39,166 nucleotides of DNA. Source: an uncultured Solobacterium sp. Its GTDB lineage: Bacteria > Bacillota_I > Bacilli_A > Erysipelotrichales > Erysipelotrichaceae. This document shows, in pieces, positions 16,515 to 25,079 of this stretch (its first letter is position 1; each line of letters starts with the position of its first letter). The stretch spans positions 1-39,166 of the forward strand of contig URCJ01000013.1 of assembly GCA_900546285.1 (NCBI GenBank), in the 5' to 3' direction. The position numbers and the translations under genes were made by a program. The notes beneath the pieces were generated by a model. The model searched no databases and was not told where the DNA came from. It saw nothing but the letters and a program-made list of their open reading frames with translations.

Positions 16515-17283
16515 GGTGATACCTCTTTTCTATTTCATCAATTAAATCAGCATACTTGATACAACTAAGATTTAACTTCTCACTTATCCTTCTAACATAA
16601 GAAACATCAATGCCATCACTTAGTAAACGATTATAATCTTTAAACACCACCTCAGGCTTACCATCCTTATAGATAGAACCATCTTTTAGAATAATCACCC
16701 TTTTAGCATACTCACAGATTACATCACTACTATGTGAAATCATAATGATAGTAGTTCCTTCTTTATTAAGCTTTTGTAGAATCTTAATCAAAGAATCCTT
16801 GCCATCCTTATCTAAACCTGCGAATGCTTCATCTAGTATTAAAACCTTAGGCTTTCCTACTAGAACCCCTGCAATCGCAATCTTTCTTTTCTCACCAACA
16901 GAAAACTCTAATGGTGATTTGTCTTTGATATCAGAGTAATTGAAGCCTAAATATTCCAAGACTTCCCTAATTTGACCTTCATTCTTAATACCCTTATTCT
17001 TTAAGATAAAGCCAACATCCTTTTCAACCGTAGACTCAAACAGTTGCTTCTCCACAAACTGAAAAATAACCCCAATATCATCCCTTTTTAACCCAACATA
17101 GTTAAGCTGCCCACTTGTTGGTTTAACAAGTGAAGCCAAAATATCCAATAAAGTGGACTTACCACTACCCGTCTTACCAATGATGCCAACAAACTCACCA
17201 TCTTCAATCTTCAAATTAATATTCTCTAAAGCCTTAATGGTCTTAAGATAAGTAAAAGACACATTCCTTAATTCAATCGACAT
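16507..17283 (-). CDS. ecfA2: ECF transporter ATPase EcfA2
   Basis: A 258-aa ABC ATPase. Walker A is GKTGSGKS near 36-43, Walker B is VLILDEAFAGLD near 149-160, and the switch His lies in MISHSSD. The ABC signature is FSVGEKRKIAIAG, i.e. VGEKR instead of the LSGGQ of its partner. Asymmetric signatures are normal in EcfA1/EcfA2 heterodimers. It overlaps EcfA1 by 16 bases and EcfT by eight, so translation is coupled. Confidence 0.85.
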   Translation of the reverse strand: MSIELRNVSFTYLKTIKALENINLKIEDGEFVGIIGKTGSGKSTLLDILASLVKPTSGQLNYVGLKRDDIGVIFQFVEKQLFESTVEKDVGFILKNKGIKNEGQIREVLEYLGFNYSDIKDKSPLEFSVGEKRKIAIAGVLVGKPKVLILDEAFAGLDKDGKDSLIKILQKLNKEGTTIIMISHSSDVICEYAKRVIILKDGSIYKDGKPEVVFKDYNRLLSDGIDVSYVRRISEKLNLSCIKYADLIDEIEKRYHHE

Positions 17284-18059
17284 AAGGCCTCCACCAATTC
17301 ATCTTCATTAATTGGACACTTTTTTAATTCAATCCCTTTATTTTTTAAATCATGATAGATTCTCACGCACATTGGAATTTCAATATTATTAGTAGTAAGT
17401 AATTCAACATCGCTCAAAACATCCCTAGCACTACCATCTCTTATGATATTTCCATCACTTATAAGCACGACTCTATCAGCCCTAATAGCCTCATTAATAT
17501 CATGAGTAATCATAATAATAGTCTTACCCTTTTTATGTAGTCTATCAATAATATTCAAGACATCACTCTTACCCTTAGGATCCAACATAGTTGTAACTTC
17601 ATCAAAAATAATCGTATCCAAATCAGCTGTTAAAATACCTGCTATCGCAATTCTTTGTTTCTGACCACCAGACAAGAAATGAGTTGATCTATCCTCAAAC
17701 CCTTCCATGTCTACATCAACTAAAGCTGATTTAATACGCATATCAACATCACTTTTATCTAGATTCTCAGGATAAAAAGCTAAATCTTCCCTCACCAAAG
17801 AAGAAACAAATTGATTATCAGGATTTTGGAAGACCATTCCTACATATCTATTTAAATCAGATAAATTATTATCAACACTAATACTTCCTTCACTTGGCTT
17901 TAAAATACCATTTAAACATCTAGCCAAAGTAGACTTACCACTACCGTTCTTCCCTAAGATACAAAGATATTCACGCCTTTCAATACTTAAAGAAAGCTTG
18001 TTTAACACAAGCTTATCATCATAGGCATAACTTAAATCTTTTATCTCTATAAAAGCCAT
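17268..18059 (-). CDS. ecfA1: ECF transporter ATPase EcfA1
   Basis: A 263-aa ABC ATPase with Walker A GKNGSGKS near 36-43, signature LSGGQKQRIAIAG near 133-145, Walker B TIIFDEVTTMLD and the His switch in MITHDINE. It opens the five-gene ECF operon. Its ATG has no usable Shine-Dalgarno spacing, but a TATAAT ends six bases upstream, so it may be made from a leaderless message. The GATG/AGG near 18076 is too far to act as a ribosome site. Confidence 0.85.
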   Translation of the reverse strand: MAFIEIKDLSYAYDDKLVLNKLSLSIERREYLCILGKNGSGKSTLARCLNGILKPSEGSISVDNNLSDLNRYVGMVFQNPDNQFVSSLVREDLAFYPENLDKSDVDMRIKSALVDVDMEGFEDRSTHFLSGGQKQRIAIAGILTADLDTIIFDEVTTMLDPKGKSDVLNIIDRLHKKGKTIIMITHDINEAIRADRVVLISDGNIIRDGSARDVLSDVELLTTNNIEIPMCVRIYHDLKNKGIELKKCPINEDELVEALCRLN

Positions 18060-18065
18060 AAAAAG

Positions 18066-18071
18066 ATTATA
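18066..18071 (-). promoter_or_regulatory. -10 box next to the ecfA1 start codon
   Basis: Minus-strand TATAAT, then CTTTTT, then ATG. The predicted transcription start coincides with the A of the start codon. The -35 region is weak. This mirrors the arrangement at the MATE gene. Confidence 0.45.
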
Positions 18072-18107
18072 CCCATCCTATTATTGTTTTATAAGCCCCA
18101 AGGGGGT

Positions 18108-18740
18108 TTAGAATATCGTATCGGTAAAATATCTTATAAACCTATCACTATCATATATTTCAGGATGCCACTGTACTGCATAGATATTATCACCCTCAAT
18201 AGCTTCAATATATCCCTCATCTGACTTAGCAACCGCTCTTAACCCTTTGCCCAAATCTTTAATAATTTGATGATGAAAACTATTTACCTGAAGTTTATCT
18301 TCTTTGTATAAATCATATATAAAACTATCTTTTTCCACACTAACAAAATGCTTAGTATCACTATGACCACCAATGTCTTGATACAAAGTACCACCAAAGG
18401 CCACATTAATTACTTGTAGACCCCTACATATTCCAAGAATTGGCTTTTTAGCAGAGTGAAAAGCTTTAATATAGAAAATATCTAAATCATCAATGAAATC
18501 AAAACATTCCTTAGCCCCATTAAAATCCTCACCATAATTCTTAGGATCAACATCACAACCTCCTGGTACAAACAAGCCATCACAGGTTTCCAAAATAAAA
18601 TCCTTTTCCATTTCACATGTAACGGGAATTAATATTACATTATTATCATTAAACATTCTCACATTGGCATTATTCACATAATAGTAACCACCGCCAAAGT
18701 CTTGTTTAATAAATCTTGTAGTAACCGCTATTTTTAACAT
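18108..18740 (-). CDS. class I glutamine amidotransferase-like hydrolase (peptidase C26)
   Basis: A 210-aa protein of the gamma-glutamyl-GABA hydrolase (PuuD-like) family. LFVPGGCDVDPKNYG sits near 56-70, the nucleophile Cys is C105 in GICRGLQ, and the His/Glu of the triad lie in WHPEIY (H192, E194). Family members cleave gamma-glutamyl amides. It is shorter than PuuD (about 250). The start overlaps the DUF4143 ATPase stop by seven bases, so the two are coupled. No polyamine genes adjoin it, so the substrate is open. Confidence 0.8.
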   Translation of the reverse strand: MLKIAVTTRFIKQDFGGGYYYVNNANVRMFNDNNVILIPVTCEMEKDFILETCDGLFVPGGCDVDPKNYGEDFNGAKECFDFIDDLDIFYIKAFHSAKKPILGICRGLQVINVAFGGTLYQDIGGHSDTKHFVSVEKDSFIYDLYKEDKLQVNSFHHQIIKDLGKGLRAVAKSDEGYIEAIEGDNIYAVQWHPEIYDSDRFIRYFTDTIF

Positions 18741-20077
18741 CTTACAAACTCCTCAAACTTTGTATCTTTCATATATGTTACAACTTTCTTCAACATAAAT
18801 AATGTAAAAAATGGTAAAGTAAGCACTTTATTAGACACTCCAATATTATTATTAGAAAACTTAATACCATACTTTATCTCTTCTATTTTTTTATCATCAA
18901 TCACTGTATTAAGTGATCTTGCACTTCTCTTATTAGCCTTTATCTCGATAGGCACAATATTATCTTTAATTCTAATTAAAAAATCTAATTCAGTTCTAGA
19001 ATCTTCGCTTCTAAAAAAGAACAAATCATAACCTTGTTTCATTAAAGCCTCAGCCGCAAAATTCTCATACAAAGCACCCTTATATACGCCTAAATTCTTA
19101 GAAACTAATAAATCTTTTCTACTCTCTTCGTCCATAGAAGCTATCAACAATGAAGTATCCGCAAAATAAACACGATAATTATTAGGATTCTCATTACCCT
19201 TTAAAGGCAAGCTTAAAGAATTTAAACAATAGCCAATATTCACAACACCTGCATCCGCCAACCACTGTGCGCAACCTTCGTATTGATTAGCCCTAGCACC
19301 ATGGCCTAACTTTGTAATCTGGAACTTTGGATTATCCTTACCAAGCTGGGATGCTACATGTAGGTACATATTCTCCACCCTACTTGCATCCAAACCTTCC
19401 ACATACTTTCTAATATCATCTAAATTATCTTGATACAATTGTTTCTGTCTATCGGGAATACCTGAATAATTACCTTGTGATATATAGGTAGAAACAATCT
19501 TTGGCATACCACCTGTAAGAATATATTCCATGAATAAAGAATTCATCTTTTCTAATACCAAGTCTGAATATGGTTTTAATTCCAAGATATTATTCATTAA
19601 CGTATTAATGATGTTATCCTCATACCCCTTTGCCCATAAAAACTCTTCAAAATCTAATGAATACATTGTATAGTCTTCTTTAAAACCAATACTAGCATCG
19701 TTAACTATCGGGCTCGAACCTGAGCATATCACATCAAATCTTTTATCCAACGCAAAGAACTTTAAAGATGTTGTCGCATCCATATATTCTTGAACCTCAT
19801 CAAAGAATATTATTGTATTATTAGGAATAAACTTTAAATTAGGATTAAGAATGGATAATTCCAAAATAATTGAATCAACATCAAAACCACCCTTAAATAT
19901 TTGTATATATTCTGGATTAGAAACGAAATTAATCTCAATCACACTCTCATAATTCTTCTTTGCAAACTCCATTATTGAAGTAGTCTTACCTATTTGTCTT
20001 GCCCCTTTAATAATTAAAGGATTGTGTTCTTTGTTTTTCCACTCTTGCAAAAATACATCTATTTTTCTCTTTAACAT
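18734..20077 (-). CDS. AAA ATPase with DUF4143
   Basis: A 447-aa cytosolic protein. Walker A is GARQIGKTT (25-33), Walker B is TIIFFDEVQE near 83-92, and an Arg/Ser sensor stretch (CSGSSP) follows near 120. The C-terminal third has the DUF4143 pattern of LGVYKGALYENFAAEAL and the PD-(D/E)XK-like RTELDFLI...PIEIKANK, a degenerate or active nuclease-like fold. These proteins are frequent, often multicopy, in gut Firmicutes and Bacteroidota; their role is unsettled. GGAGG lies five bases before the ATG. A pair of 14-base direct repeats lies just upstream. Confidence 0.8.
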   Translation of the reverse strand: MLKRKIDVFLQEWKNKEHNPLIIKGARQIGKTTSIMEFAKKNYESVIEINFVSNPEYIQIFKGGFDVDSIILELSILNPNLKFIPNNTIIFFDEVQEYMDATTSLKFFALDKRFDVICSGSSPIVNDASIGFKEDYTMYSLDFEEFLWAKGYEDNIINTLMNNILELKPYSDLVLEKMNSLFMEYILTGGMPKIVSTYISQGNYSGIPDRQKQLYQDNLDDIRKYVEGLDASRVENMYLHVASQLGKDNPKFQITKLGHGARANQYEGCAQWLADAGVVNIGYCLNSLSLPLKGNENPNNYRVYFADTSLLIASMDEESRKDLLVSKNLGVYKGALYENFAAEALMKQGYDLFFFRSEDSRTELDFLIRIKDNIVPIEIKANKRSARSLNTVIDDKKIEEIKYGIKFSNNNIGVSNKVLTLPFFTLFMLKKVVTYMKDTKFEEFVRC

Positions 20078-20085
20078 AAGGCCTC

Positions 20086-20132
20086 CAACATTTTTTACAT
20101 ATATTTAGACCTCAATAACAACATTTTTTACA
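20086..20132. repeat. two 14-nt direct repeats upstream of the DUF4143 gene
   Basis: CAACATTTTTTACA occurs at 20086-20099 and exactly again at 20119-20132, start-to-start spacing 33 bases (about three helical turns). The first copy overlaps the ribosome-site region of the ATPase gene. It could be a paired protein site or a chance AT-rich repeat. Confidence 0.45.
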
Positions 20133-20185
20133 ATATAGACAAAAATAGCTTTGTAAATTCATTTTTCATAAAGATGGTTACAACT

Positions 20186-20219
20186 AAAAAGTCGAATACC
20201 CCATATCGAAGTATTCGAC
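20186..20219 (-). terminator. terminator of the LuxR/lipoprotein operon
   Basis: On the minus strand GTCGAATAC (20219-20211) pairs with GTATTCGAC (20199-20191) over an 11-base loop and is followed by TTTTT. It lies 12 bases past the lipoprotein stop. Confidence 0.8.
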
Positions 20220-20231
20220 AACAATTTCTTA

Positions 20232-21569
20232 TCACTTGATATGAACCACTTTATCTACAGGATCTGCATATTGTGCATCTGTAATCGGGGTATATCTTGT
20301 TCCATCATAATGGTCCATAAATCCATTATCAATCTTAATGATTTCACCTGTTTGCGTATCTTTAATTCTTTCATACCCCATTGTCGCATCACTTTGTTTC
20401 TGAGACATAATATCAAAAGAAGCATTTCTATTTTCCCAGCTAGACATAATCATATCAGATGTTTCACTAGCTATTCTGCTTAGATTCTGTGAAGTTATCA
20501 CCTGTTGATCACTTTGATTCATGGCCGAACTTACAAACACATCTGAATACTCTAAACTTCCCAAAGACTTATTTAGAGCATTCGCTAAGTTTTGGAAATC
20601 ATCCTTAGCAGCTGTTATAAAACACAAGTTATAAATCATATAATAACCGGTTCCAAGTTCCAACGCAAAAGGAACAACATCCGCCGTAAACATCCCCTCT
20701 CCCTCTACTCCATTTTGAGTAAAAGTAGCCCTTAGGACCTCAGAAGAAACAGAAACAGAACTTAAATTTGAATTACTCGCAAAACTCTCTAATACATTAA
20801 AATTTTCAATATGCGGTAAAGAAACAGAATTATATACTTCGTTAGCTTCTAGAGCTGTCACATATTGAGTGAATACTTCGAAAACACCCTGGGTAGACAC
20901 ATTACTCAACACTGGACATAAACCATATATCGCATTATTCATCCCAAATATTTGTCGTACATCATCACTAGGAAAAAACGGTTCTGCCTTAGGCATCATC
21001 ACAATCTGATTAATTGGATTACTTGGATCATAAACCCTTAAAACATGAAGCATTCCTGCATAAGTCGGCGCCTCTTCAACCACCCACCCTTGAGGAATAT
21101 TCATGTTAAAATCCACACAACTGTAAGGCACAAGATCTAACGAAGAAGGTAATTCTATAACTTCCCAGTTATCTTCCACAGCCTTTTCATTCTTTGAAGA
21201 TGTTCCCTGTGTTTTTTCAAAATACATCTCTGTTGTTTCCTCATAAACAATCAAAACACCATCTTTGAACACATATGTATCCCTACCAGCTTCGGTATGA
21301 ATTTCTTTTGCATCCCAAGTCAACTTTGTACTTGTTCCATCATACAACATTGTTCCTGTGCCATCTTTAAATAACTCCAAAGTTATTCCAGCACCTGCTT
21401 CTTCAATTTCTTGTTTGGTATAGGTATTTCCATCATATTTCATACTTGTTAAAGTCCAGGTACCTGTTAGAGCATCATCTTCTTCACTTTTCTTGCCACA
21501 TCCTGTCAGTGCAGTAACCAATAACATACACACTAACATCCATATGTTAAATCTTTTCTTCAATTCCAT
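20232..21569 (-). CDS. lipoprotein with lipocalin-like N-terminus and paralogous central/C-terminal domain
   Basis: A 445-aa lipoprotein with lipobox LTGC (lipidated Cys at residue 24). Residues about 33-125 (DDALTGTWTLTSMKYDG, then KDGTGTMLYDG) form a small beta-barrel like bacterial lipocalin-like domains. From FNMNIPQGWVVEE (about 155) to the end it resembles the zinc-ribbon protein encoded divergently at 23822: PQGW, then a C-terminal QNLSRIASETSDMI stretch against QNISATLSQTSDIV, then a GY/EY...D..TG/SG.. tail. Its ATG overlaps the upstream lipoprotein stop by ten bases. A surface-sensor or envelope-stress role with the LuxR-type membrane regulator is inferred. Confidence 0.65.
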   Translation of the reverse strand: MELKKRFNIWMLVCMLLVTALTGCGKKSEEDDALTGTWTLTSMKYDGNTYTKQEIEEAGAGITLELFKDGTGTMLYDGTSTKLTWDAKEIHTEAGRDTYVFKDGVLIVYEETTEMYFEKTQGTSSKNEKAVEDNWEVIELPSSLDLVPYSCVDFNMNIPQGWVVEEAPTYAGMLHVLRVYDPSNPINQIVMMPKAEPFFPSDDVRQIFGMNNAIYGLCPVLSNVSTQGVFEVFTQYVTALEANEVYNSVSLPHIENFNVLESFASNSNLSSVSVSSEVLRATFTQNGVEGEGMFTADVVPFALELGTGYYMIYNLCFITAAKDDFQNLANALNKSLGSLEYSDVFVSSAMNQSDQQVITSQNLSRIASETSDMIMSSWENRNASFDIMSQKQSDATMGYERIKDTQTGEIIKIDNGFMDHYDGTRYTPITDAQYADPVDKVVHIK

Positions 21570-22231
21570 AGTCCCTCCTCTTTAAGATATTCTTTCAACA
21601 CCTTTCTTACCTTTGCATAGCCTTCTGTTATATAAACCGTAGAATTTCTCATGAAATTGCCATTTTCAAAAGTAAGCGTCCATTCAGTACCATTCGCTAG
21701 TTTGAACACCAATATCTCTTCTGCATCAGTAGTACGCACATCACTCTTTTCCTCTATCTTTATAGCTTCCAAAGCCTTAAAACACTCCTGTAACACTGGC
21801 TGATCCTTCACGATCCACTCTTTATGTACTTCTGTATTAGAAATATATGTCAGTTCTGCAGGTGGCGCCATATATAAGACAATTTCGGAAAAGGATAATT
21901 CAGGAAACTCTACATCTTCTAACATAAGTTCCTCTTTTCCCTTTCCATAAGTATCTACCGTATAGATAGCGGAAGTAGCAGTATGCCAGGCATCTTCATA
22001 AAGCTTAATCATCAAAGTTCCGTCTTCAATCTCTTTCCATTCCACCTCAGGAGGCAAATAGCCATTTCTCTGTTCATAGTAACATCTAGATAACGCTATC
22101 AGTTCACTTACCTGATAAGGTTTCAAAGCATCTGTTTTCCCTTCGTTATCCATCGACTTTGTACAACCAGTACAAAGCACACCAACCATCATCAACGTAA
22201 CAACACCTACGTATTTAAGAATCTTTTTCAT
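21560..22231 (-). CDS. second lipoprotein of the LuxR-regulator operon
   Basis: A 223-aa protein with a signal peptide ending LCTGC (lipidated Cys at residue 23; the Cys at the -3 position is unusual). The mature part is acidic, with a beta-rich stretch (WTLTFENG, VYITEGYAKV). I do not recognise a family. The start at 22231 is chosen because GGGAGGAAGG lies just upstream and the signal peptide begins there; the longer frame adds a non-signal stretch. It overlaps the LuxR-type gene's end by 17 bases, implying coupled translation. Confidence 0.6.
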   Translation of the reverse strand: MKKILKYVGVVTLMMVGVLCTGCTKSMDNEGKTDALKPYQVSELIALSRCYYEQRNGYLPPEVEWKEIEDGTLMIKLYEDAWHTATSAIYTVDTYGKGKEELMLEDVEFPELSFSEIVLYMAPPAELTYISNTEVHKEWIVKDQPVLQECFKALEAIKIEEKSDVRTTDAEEILVFKLANGTEWTLTFENGNFMRNSTVYITEGYAKVRKVLKEYLKEEGLWN

Positions 22232-23624
22232 AGGCCCTTCCTCCCTTAAACTGGTAATAAAACTGTACCAATCCAATCCTTGACTTTGTATTCGTCTTTT
22301 CATTGATACTTGTAATATGGCGATATAAAGCAGCTCTTGATATCAACAACTGTTCGGCAATTTCCTGTACATTATCATCAGATACTAGTAATACATGAAG
22401 TACTTCCGTTTCTCTTTGAGTTAATTCAAAAGCTCTTGCGAATTGTTGTAGGCGTTCTTCTTCACTGATAGATACTTCTTCTACAATGTCTTCTTCCTTT
22501 GAAATTTTCAAAAATGCTGCATAAAAGTGAAACGCAACAGATATAAGTACAAACAACAACAGTACTATTCCATTTCTAAAAACAGAGTTATTAGACTGTA
22601 ACAATTTTAAAGAAAGTGAAGACATGATAAAGGCACAGACATTATTCACAGCTCTTCCAAGTCCCGCCCATAATTGAGGCAAATTCATCTGATATGAAAG
22701 TTTCATAAAACTACTGGTAAAGTACACCACAAAGAAGCCAGCCGAAAGATAAAAGACAACTAAACCTGTATAAAAAGATCCACCATTTTCCATCACCACA
22801 ATACATAAAGTAGATAAAATTGTGACTCCATACATAATCAGGTTCATATATTTTTGATGACAGGCATCATAGAATACACCGGCAAATAAAGCACTTAGCA
22901 CCAACAACAGTCTTGGCCAGTTTCCCACGTCTCCATTTCCTGATACATGTACAAGTGTAACCTCAGCATCCAATGTGGAAAAAATACATGTCATCAACAT
23001 CACCACAACTATTAATGCCAATCCTGCAAGATTTGGATTTTCTATCCTTTTTAAAGATTCCACATCTTCACTATCCATCTGTTCTTGTTCAGCCTTCAAC
23101 AACAATAGCGCAACAACAGCAGAAGAAACCGCAAGAATAATTGATTCAGCTATAGAATTTCGCATAAGATGGGTATTTAGATATTGAAACAAGATACCAA
23201 GTGCATACGAAATACTCACTGTTTTCGCAAGACAATCACGTTGTACCACAAGTGATAAACGATAATGCACAGCACTTCCTGCGATTCCTAAAAGCACATA
23301 AGCAAGGCATCCTGCAACCAAGATCAATGCATAAAAAGCGTGTTGCCAAATAACAAATATACATATAATTTCTGCTAGTGCGCCTGTAAATACTACAATG
23401 GCATGCATATTTTCAGGAATCTTTAAAGATAGCCATGGATACAACACAAATCCTATAACACTGGCACCTAAGATATATCCTTGTGCCGCTATGACACATT
23501 CAGGGGATGTCACAAAAGACATCATGTTGTCAAAAAGATATTCTGTTCCCAGAAAGATAAAATTAAACAGTGCCAGTGCCACCATCAACGTGATCACTTT
23601 AGTATTCTTTATATTTTCATGCAT
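22215..23624 (-). CDS. LuxR-type regulator fused to a 12-helix membrane domain
   Basis: A 469-aa protein. About twelve hydrophobic helices (residues 10-375), MFS-like in spacing, are joined to a C-terminal LuxR/GerE-type helix-turn-helix (about 395-460: ELTQRETEVLHVLLVSDD, EIAEQLLISRAALYRHI). This layout is familiar from Eggerthella-like Actinobacteria and rarer in Bacillota. It should act as a one-component membrane sensor. GAGG lies seven bases before the ATG at 23624. It leads an operon with two lipoproteins and faces the divergent zinc-ribbon gene across a 10-base inverted repeat, its probable operator. Confidence 0.8.
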   Translation of the reverse strand: MHENIKNTKVITLMVALALFNFIFLGTEYLFDNMMSFVTSPECVIAAQGYILGASVIGFVLYPWLSLKIPENMHAIVVFTGALAEIICIFVIWQHAFYALILVAGCLAYVLLGIAGSAVHYRLSLVVQRDCLAKTVSISYALGILFQYLNTHLMRNSIAESIILAVSSAVVALLLLKAEQEQMDSEDVESLKRIENPNLAGLALIVVVMLMTCIFSTLDAEVTLVHVSGNGDVGNWPRLLLVLSALFAGVFYDACHQKYMNLIMYGVTILSTLCIVVMENGGSFYTGLVVFYLSAGFFVVYFTSSFMKLSYQMNLPQLWAGLGRAVNNVCAFIMSSLSLKLLQSNNSVFRNGIVLLLFVLISVAFHFYAAFLKISKEEDIVEEVSISEEERLQQFARAFELTQRETEVLHVLLVSDDNVQEIAEQLLISRAALYRHITSINEKTNTKSRIGLVQFYYQFKGGRAYEKDS

Positions 23625-23712
23625 ATATGTACCTCATGATTAATTAGTCATACCTTTGTATACCTTAATTATAAATAAAAGTCTCTGGTACAACAGTTGA
23701 CATTTGTCTCAA

Positions 23713-23740
23713 TTGATTCTTTTTGAATAATTCCTATATT
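23713..23740 (+). promoter_or_regulatory. promoter of the zinc-ribbon gene
   Basis: TTGATT (23713-23718), 16 bases, TATATT (23735-23740). The -10 box overlaps the -10 of the opposing promoter, so the two should compete for RNA polymerase. Confidence 0.45.
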
Positions 23741-23763
23741 ATGATTATTGAAACAATCGTCAA
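23736..23763 (-). promoter_or_regulatory. promoter of the LuxR-type operon
   Basis: On the minus strand TTGACG (23763-23758, inside the right repeat arm), 16 bases, TAATAT (23741-23736). A regulator bound to the right arm would cover this -35 box. Confidence 0.4.
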
Positions 23764-23821
23764 CTGTTAGCCTTGTATTCTCTATGATAGACTGAAACAA
23801 ATGATAAGGAGGAAACAATGT

Positions 23822-25021
23822 ATGCAAATAAGATGTCCTAACTGTAATGCTCCTATACAGGTAGAAGAAGGTGCTGTGCATATCCACTGCCTTGGATGTG
23901 GTAAAGAGTATCAGCTAAAACAATCTAAAGTAAGAATGATTGACTATGCAAATAGAGGCCCAATATTTCAAGCTTATGTACCTCAAGGCTGGTCTTATAG
24001 TATCTTTGACGACAACGATTCTATCTCGAGTCTTGCTGGTGTATGCAAAGGATTACAACTTGTTTCTCAAAGTGGCGCTCAGATGGTATTTTATCCATTT
24101 GCCTTCTATAAAGATGTTGACCCAAAACCAACCTTTAATTTTGGATTCAATGCTTGTTCAGCTAACAGAGAATATCAGTTTGATCCAATCACTTTTACCA
24201 ATTACAGTAAGTTCATGGATCTTCCTTTATATGCCATTAGAAGAATCACTTCTATTTGCACCCAACTGTTTAGAAGTCCACCTGTAAATATTAAGCTTCA
24301 GCCAATGGACTTTGTAGACGGCGAAAAAATGACCATGTATTTTAAGCAGGCATCTGAAGAGAGAATGAAAAAGCCATGTATAGCTTTCCCTGGTAAATTC
24401 AGTTTTTCCTTCCATTCAAATGGACAACAGTATAACGGTTTCTTCAGTAGTGTACTTTCTCATACACAAAATACTTCTCAAAATGCTAATTGGCAAGATG
24501 TTTTAAGAAAAGGTGTCTCATTTATGGGAGCCATGTATGGTATTGGAGGTATGGGAAGTTTTGACTGGGGCAGATACTACGACCTTATGTTGGTATATCC
24601 AAATAATATAGGCAGTGACTATGAAACTATCTTTGATAACTTTTTAAAGAATTTTGACTATGGTCCTGTATACTTTGCGCTACAAAACGAAGAGATACAA
24701 AGAGTACAGCATATTCAATTACAAGGCGCCATGTCTCGTCAACAAAACGCCATTCGTGCCTCACAGAATATTTCTGCCACACTTTCACAAACTAGCGACA
24801 TCGTTAATTCTGCAGTACAGTCACATTCTAGGCAGATGAACCATATCATTGACCATTCTACAGATGGTATCCGTGGCGTGGAGTACTATCATGATACTAG
24901 TGGGCAAACATATCAGGCAGATGTCAAATATGATCACATTTATAAAAAAGGCAGTACTTTTGTAGGAAGCGGTGACGGTAGTCTAGAGCTTGGTCCTGAA
25001 TGGGAAGAGTTGAAAAAGTAA
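23822..25021 (+). CDS. zinc-ribbon protein paralogous to the lipoprotein of the divergent operon
   Basis: A 399-aa protein without signal peptide or membrane helix. An N-terminal zinc ribbon (CPNC...CLGC, residues 5-27) is followed by a long domain beginning YVPQGWSYSI and a C-terminal helical segment QNISATLSQTSDIV plus a tail GVEYYHDTSGQTYQAD. The last two parts align by eye with the lipoprotein at 20232-21569. So one copy is likely cytosolic and one surface-anchored. The start at 23822 follows AAGGAGG by nine bases; the ATG 21 bases earlier precedes the ribosome site. It is divergent from the LuxR-type membrane regulator and closed by a strong terminator. Confidence 0.65.
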   Translation: MQIRCPNCNAPIQVEEGAVHIHCLGCGKEYQLKQSKVRMIDYANRGPIFQAYVPQGWSYSIFDDNDSISSLAGVCKGLQLVSQSGAQMVFYPFAFYKDVDPKPTFNFGFNACSANREYQFDPITFTNYSKFMDLPLYAIRRITSICTQLFRSPPVNIKLQPMDFVDGEKMTMYFKQASEERMKKPCIAFPGKFSFSFHSNGQQYNGFFSSVLSHTQNTSQNANWQDVLRKGVSFMGAMYGIGGMGSFDWGRYYDLMLVYPNNIGSDYETIFDNFLKNFDYGPVYFALQNEEIQRVQHIQLQGAMSRQQNAIRASQNISATLSQTSDIVNSAVQSHSRQMNHIIDHSTDGIRGVEYYHDTSGQTYQADVKYDHIYKKGSTFVGSGDGSLELGPEWEELKK

Positions 25022-25034
25022 GCATATAATACAC

Positions 25035-25074
25035 AAAAACGACCATACAAGAATATTCTTGAATGGTCGTTTTT
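25035..25074. terminator. bidirectional terminator between zinc-ribbon gene and oppF
   Basis: AAAAACGACCAT (25035-25046) pairs with ATGGTCGTTTTT (25063-25074); after one A-A mismatch the stem continues as CAAGAAT/ATTCTTG. A and T runs at both ends serve both strands. Confidence 0.85.
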
Positions 25075-25079
25075 TTATA

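Larger units (their letters stand above)
23692..23768. promoter_or_regulatory. inverted repeat bracketing the divergent LuxR/zinc-ribbon promoters
   Basis: AACAGTTGAC (23692-23701) and GTCAACTGTT (23759-23768) are perfect complements 57 bases apart, enclosing both predicted promoters. The spacing centre-to-centre is 67 bases (about 6.4 turns). A dimeric or looping regulator, most simply the LuxR-type protein, is suggested. Confidence 0.5.

Noticed and set aside
18060..18107. Riboswitch ahead of the ECF operon
   Set aside because: Only 48 bases separate the operon from the upstream gene, and a -10 box touches the start codon, leaving no room for an aptamer.
23822..24000. Start of the zinc-ribbon gene at the ATG at 23801
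   Set aside because: That ATG lies before the strong AAGGAGG site; the ATG at 23822 follows it at a normal distance.
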